A DNA stretch of 64,000 bases from Rana temporaria (taxonomy: Eukaryota > Chordata > Amphibia > Anura > Ranidae): contig NC_053494.1 in the NCBI RefSeq assembly GCF_905171775.1, positions 121,053,528 through 121,117,527 of the forward strand, given 5' to 3'. The translations under genes and the position numbers were made by a program. This document shows, piece after piece, positions 59,571-64,000 of this stretch (positions are counted from its first letter, which is position 1; each line of letters opens with the position of its first letter). The notes beneath the pieces were generated by a model. The model had not been told where the DNA came from, did no database searches, and saw nothing but the letters and a program-made list of their open reading frames with translations.

Positions 59571-60170
59571 TGAGAAAAGAGAAAATTACCCCTAGGGGCT
59601 TTGTGCTGCAGCAAGGAATAGAAATGTACCAAAAAATGTATAAAAGTATAAATTTATTTAAATATGTTGTACGGAAAAAGCCCCAAACAGTAGGGACTCA
59701 AGATATGAACTTGGTAAAAAACATAAGTCATACATGGCAAATAAAAACACAAGGTAGAACAAGTACAGACATAGCATAACAGTACTGTAAGTATGCAAAT
59801 ACTATGGGCGAAAAACACCCCTACGCGTTTCGACCTTTTATAAGTAGCGGTCTTCTTCAGGGAGTATTAGTTAGACGCTGCCATAGGTTCTGTAAGGTAG
59901 AAAATGCATACAAAGAGATACATATAGATAAGTGGGACATAATAACAGAAGAACACAAAGAGGGCCCGCCACCCACAGCCATATAGGTAGATGGCAGGAT
60001 GTGGGTAAACCTCCTACAAAAGTGGACTAGTGTAGAAAATCCCACTGCCACTCACCCAAGACGTCCAATGGAAGGCGTAGACCCGGACCAGATGAACCAC
60101 TGCCGCACCATCAAACTCTCCCGGGGGGTGCCAGAGGGGTGGAAAAAGGGGAGAGGAGCTCCCCTCGGTC
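59571..60170 (-). repeat. Penelope pseudo-LTR, left copy
   Basis: Begins GAGAAAAGAGAAAATTACCC. Identical to 63423-64000 apart from one G/A difference (ATTAGTTAG versus ATTAATTAG) over the 578 bp that can be compared. Its inner end is not defined, because the right copy is cut by the window. Confidence 0.9.
59817..59865 (-). ncRNA. Hammerhead-ribozyme-like motif, left copy
   Basis: Minus strand: stem I ACTCC, core CTGAAGA (fits CUGANGA), one extra A, stem II GACC/GGTC around a 13-nt loop, GAA, then ACGCGTA (minimal stem III with AC/GT and an NUH cleavage site GTA), then GGGGT closing stem I. This is a type I arrangement with a very short stem III, known from Penelope-like elements. The extra A before stem II is non-canonical. 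Activity is unknown. Confidence 0.6.
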
Positions 60171-62518
60171 AGTGTGGAAAAGGACTCCGAATTCAGGTGC
60201 ACCACCAAGAGAGGTACCGCCCGGGCCTACGAGAGGTCACCAGATAGCGCGCCAAAGCCGCGGGCCGGAGGGGGCGGCAGGCAAAAAGGGGGGGGGAAGG
60301 AGGGCACACCGAGGCGGGGAAGGAGCACAGGGGGGGGGGGGGGCAACGGGGTCGGGGATGGCGGATCAGGGCCAAGCAGGTGGGGACGGGCACACGCGCC
60401 TGGCTAAGTCACAGGGGGGCCCGGCACCACCGTGTACACCGGGATGGGTAAGTTGGGGTGCGGGGGAGCGCTCCCCTCCTGAGGTTGCGGTGAAGACCCT
60501 GTAATGTAAATACATGTATATGTATAAGACTGGGAAGCATGTCTAGAGAATAAAAATGGTAAATATATGAGTACACACCAGGCTGAACAAGAAGCCTGAT
60601 GTGTAGGCATGGAAATTGCGTGAGGGAGATGCACAGGGGAGAAAAAGAGATGTGGGAATGAGGGGAAACAACAAAACAACAATAGGACACAGAGTGAAAA
60701 CAAACCAAAAATAATGAGCATGGTAAAAGTACATAAAACAAAACAAAGAAGGTGTGTAAGTGACTGAATGAATAACAATGAAGAATGCAGTGTGTGATCT
60801 AGTGAGAAATGTGGAAGTGTGTGTGAAAGGGATGTGGTAGGGCAGCAGTGTGAGGTAGGACAGCAAAAGAAAAATGGAAAACAACAAGGGGAGAAGGGAA
60901 AAAGGATGAAAGGGGAACGGGAAATATGGGGAATGTTACAGTGAAAAAGAGAAGAAGAAGGAATACAAATGAAAATAAAAATAATAATAAAAATGCTGAT
61001 AATAATCATGTGACTATAAGTGTATGAGTGATCTATGGGTGTGTGTGCAGGTGAATGAAATGATGAAAACAGGTGAATAAGAGGAGGGTGGGAAAAGAAA
61101 CTGCAGGGGAAAGGGGCTAGTATGGAAACAAATAAAAAGGTGAAAAAATACCTGTGCTATCTGTAAAACTCACAGAGGTAAGATGGTCAGATGGTAAAAT
61201 GGTTGAAGCTGTAGCCTTCCTGTTAAGGAGGGATGTTGAGACACCTATTGAAGGAGGTGCTGACGTCTGTTGAAAAGTAAACGAAGTAGAAGAGTAAGAT
61301 AATAATGGGGATACCGGGGTGGATGGCAGGTTTGCTGGAAATGGAAAAGAGAGCCAAGGCTCCCACTTACCTTCCTGCAGCCAAAATCTGTCATAACCAC
61401 CAAACACAGTCGCCGTGGGATCTAAATTTGTCCCAATAAGGCTGGCTGCTTATATAAGGTATATCTTGAACAGGTGAGGGAGTGCACTCCCTCTACACCT
61501 GTAGCGACCCCACCCTATGATGCAGTAGGGGGCAGGCCCGGATGGACCCAACCCTGCCGGGAACCACACCCACCGCTGTGGCAGATGTAAACATCGCCGA
61601 AGATCCCCCCCACTACACACACCCCCCCCCACCCCACAGGGAAACCCCCCCCATCTACGAGAACGCCACACCCACCCCCCCACACGGCCAAACCGCCGCC
61701 CCCCCACCCACACCCACCCGCAGCAATACAGCGCGCCCAGGCCGCCATGAGGCGGCAAGTGGTGGCCTCCCCGGCGTTCCAGAGGGGACCGTTAGGTCCC
61801 CGGTGTACCAACTCCATCCTCCTCGTCCATGGACGGCAATGCGCAGGCACGCAGGTGGTGTAAGCCGCGCGCGGTCACGCGAGGCGTCGGCGCCATGACG
61901 CCATCGCGACCCCGCGCGCTCGGCAAGGGCGTGTGCTGGTCGCTAGGGACCTGGGACGCCGCCGGCAGGCGCAGAAACTCCCCCCAGTGGCCAGCGGGAA
62001 GAAGGCCATCAGAGAAAGCACAAGAGCCGGGGCCAGCCCGGATATGTGCAGAGTCCCCGCCTGCCGTGAGGCCCAGGGAAGGAAAAATCTCCTGCTGGCT
62101 ACCGAACCATGTGCACCCATGGAGCCCCCAGGGGAAAAATGATGATGGAAGGATGCGGATGTGGTGACGGTCCAGGCCCAAAATCCAAGAATTGGACGTC
62201 CATGGGGGGTGGTAAAAATCTGAAAAAATATTATTAAAGTATATGTTAAATGCAGATTGCTGTGCGATCATATTTGGGTAAATGCTCCGCATCAGAAACA
62301 GATGCAAAGTACATTTGAATCGTGTAAGAAATTAATATACCAAATGGAAATATTAGTCTGAAACAAACAAAATAATGTATATGAGAACAGAACAAAGAAA
62401 TGATAATAAAATCATAACTAAATTGGAGAGCTGAGCATATTGTAAATAAACATACACACTTGGAAAGGGGATCCAAAAGGGGAAAAAACAGCCATCTACT
62501 GATGGAAACAAAAAACCT
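60171..62518 (-). other. Internal region of the Penelope-like element, unassigned
   Basis: No protein recognised. The left part (60250-60480) is purine- and G-rich with a 14-base G run near 60340. 60500-61140 is an A/G-rich strand whose complement gives long Phe/Ser/Leu frames of no known family. 61490-61760 is C-rich with many C runs. 61840-61930 is CpG-rich. It may include the 3' untranslated part or another inserted element. Confidence 0.5.
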
Positions 62519-63085
62519 TCAAAAAACCAACCGGGAAGGACACAGGGCGCAGACATGTAGGATGAGAGGTAGGTCGCCATACAGGGCGGCCATAACTCTC
62601 CTGCGTCCTAGATTAAGTCGGTTTTCCCGGATGTACACCCCTTTCGGGGAGGGAGCAAAGGAGATGGATTCGTTCAGGCCTGGGTACACCGTGGCATGGA
62701 GTATGAAAATCCACCTTTGCTCACGCTGGGGGAGGGCTTTGTTCCAATCGCCGCCCCTGATCGGTGTATGAACTCGATCAATGGCGGCGAAGATGGTTTT
62801 AGGCATTTTATAATTGTGTTTAAAAACCACATGCCTGCCAAGGGGCAGGTATCGGTTTACAGTTTGCATGTTATATTCGTGCCTGGCTGCACGACATCAA
62901 AATTCTTGTTTAGTCTTGCCAACGTAGAATGCGTTGCATTCACATGATATTGGGTAGACAACTCCGTGGGTCTGGCAGTTAGCGAAATGGTGTGGAAAAA
63001 ACATCACACCATTGGGTAATGGGAAGGATTTCTCCTTACGCATAAGGGGACAATGCGAGTACTGGCCGCATGGAAAAGTTTCCAA
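62519..63085 (-). pseudogene. Penelope-like GIY-YIG endonuclease, broken
   Basis: The minus frame has FPCGQYSHCPLM (cysteine-rich linker), GVVYPISCECNAFYVGKT (the GIY-YIG core), an in-frame TGA at 62897-62899, then CRAA-type and HEYN residues, PLGRHVVFKHNYKMP, IDRVHTPIRGGDWNK and ERRWIF-like and LNESISFAP strings. These are typical of the C-terminal endonuclease of Penelope-like retroelements, which nicks target DNA for reverse transcription. The single stop and missing RT make it non-functional. Confidence 0.88.
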
Positions 63086-63422
63086 ATGCGGGACAGTGTT
63101 TCTTTGTGGTGGCCCCTTTAAATTCGCTCTGCACTGGCTTGTCTTTTAAGGACATGGCCCTTTTAAAAGTGATGGAAGGAGAACCAGTAACAAGTTTGTT
63201 GGTCTTTGGATACTCATGTTGAACAGATTATCAATGGTGTGTCAAAAAACAATTGAATCAAAAAACCAAATGCATAAATAAATACAACAGACCTAAAGCT
63301 CATGTCCTGAGTCCATGGGTATGAACCCTGGGGAACGGGTGTTTAGCCACCCAAATAAATTTTAGCAAGGAAAGGGTATTGGAACCCATGGATAAAGAAT
63401 GCTGCACACCCCTGATATGTCT
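63086..63422 (-). other. Junction between endonuclease and right pseudo-LTR
   Basis: A few weak frames may continue the cysteine-rich linker upstream to about 63150. The rest is unassigned. This is too short for a reverse transcriptase. Confidence 0.5.
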
Positions 63423-64000
63423 TGAGAAAAGAGAAAATTACCCCTAGGGGCTTTGTGCTGCAGCAAGGAATAGAAATGTACCAAAAAATGTATAAAAGTA
63501 TAAATTTATTTAAATATGTTGTACGGAAAAAGCCCCAAACAGTAGGGACTCAAGATATGAACTTGGTAAAAAACATAAGTCATACATGGCAAATAAAAAC
63601 ACAAGGTAGAACAAGTACAGACATAGCATAACAGTACTGTAAGTATGCAAATACTATGGGCGAAAAACACCCCTACGCGTTTCGACCTTTTATAAGTAGC
63701 GGTCTTCTTCAGGGAGTATTAATTAGACGCTGCCATAGGTTCTGTAAGGTAGAAAATGCATACAAAGAGATACATATAGATAAGTGGGACATAATAACAG
63801 AAGAACACAAAGAGGGCCCGCCACCCACAGCCATATAGGTAGATGGCAGGATGTGGGTAAACCTCCTACAAAAGTGGACTAGTGTAGAAAATCCCACTGC
63901 CACTCACCCAAGACGTCCAATGGAAGGCGTAGACCCGGACCAGATGAACCACTGCCGCACCATCAAACTCTCCCGGGGGGTGCCAGAGGGGTGGAAAAAG
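63423..64000 (-). repeat. Penelope pseudo-LTR, right copy (cut by window end)
   Basis: Direct repeat of 59571-60148. Only one base difference seen. Confidence 0.93.
63669..63717 (-). ncRNA. Hammerhead-ribozyme-like motif, right copy
   Basis: Same 49-nt motif as 59817-59865, with identical bases in the core and stems. The one inter-repeat difference lies just outside it. Confidence 0.6.

Larger units (their letters stand above)
59571..64000 (-). mobile_element. Penelope-like element (runs off the window end)
   Basis: Two direct repeats 3,852 bp apart flank an internal region encoding, on the minus strand, a GIY-YIG endonuclease relic. Direct pseudo-LTRs, a GIY-YIG domain after the position expected for RT, and hammerhead-like motifs in the repeats are the hallmarks of Penelope-like retroelements. 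Reverse transcriptase is not present between the right repeat and the endonuclease, so this unit is 5'-truncated or rearranged. The true right end lies outside the window. Confidence 0.85.

Noticed and set aside
60404..61009. 201-codon minus-strand frame rich in Phe, Ser, Leu and Ile
   Set aside because: Low-complexity reading of an A/G-rich strand; does not resemble Penelope RT or any known protein.
61542..62307. Overlapping frames of 110-170 codons on both strands
   Set aside because: Arise from C-rich and CpG-rich sequence with few stops; no family resemblance.

Overview
The window is animal nuclear DNA, most likely from a frog. It holds two spliced exons of PARD3B on the + strand (2568-2736 and 36158-36267), separated by a 33.4 kb intron, and everything right of 36268 is probably the next intron. 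The frog assignment is inferred from the repeat landscape: many TTAA-flanked MITE families, Tc1-like relics, L1/Tx1-type LINEs, a Penelope-like element and a SCAN-like-Gag LTR element. It is not proven by a marker gene. I see no rRNA, tRNA, CRISPR array or prokaryotic gene organisation.

Layout. 1-2567: diverged MITEs, then PARD3B exon A. 2737-36157: intron with Tc1 relics (about 4960-5210, 16312-17600, 30240-30720), three palindromic GGGCCAGATTCA-type elements, a hAT MITE with a perfect 8-bp target duplication (26130-26286), several TTAA elements, a 5'-truncated LINE (32410-33205) and TA microsatellites. 36158-36267: PARD3B exon B. 36268-46055: L2/CR1 relic, a near-perfect 0.5 kb foldback, and a TTAA element carrying a 19-bp minisatellite. 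46058-54046: a three-deep nest, with a full-length L1/Tx1-type LINE (46391-52314, minus strand) inside a TTAA element inside a Tc1-like transposon. 55826-59019: a complete, young LTR retrotransposon. 59571-64000: a Penelope-like element with pseudo-LTRs that contain a hammerhead-like motif.

The outstanding item is the LTR retrotransposon at 55826-59019. It has near-identical LTRs, a 5-bp target duplication, an initiator-tRNA-Met-like primer site, a polypurine tract and one uninterrupted 541-codon ORF. The first about 390 residues are a Ty3/Gypsy-type Gag with a SCAN-like capsid segment and a CCHC zinc knuckle. The last about 138 residues are clearly derived from the host protein HEXIM, the 7SK RNA-binding inhibitor of P-TEFb. 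They keep the arginine/lysine-rich RNA-binding and nuclear-localisation segment, a PYNT-like P-TEFb inhibitory motif and the C-terminal coiled coil, but lack the acidic region. Protease, reverse transcriptase and integrase are absent, and the HEXIM segment sits where the protease would begin. This looks like capture of a host transcription-elongation regulator by a non-autonomous retrotransposon.
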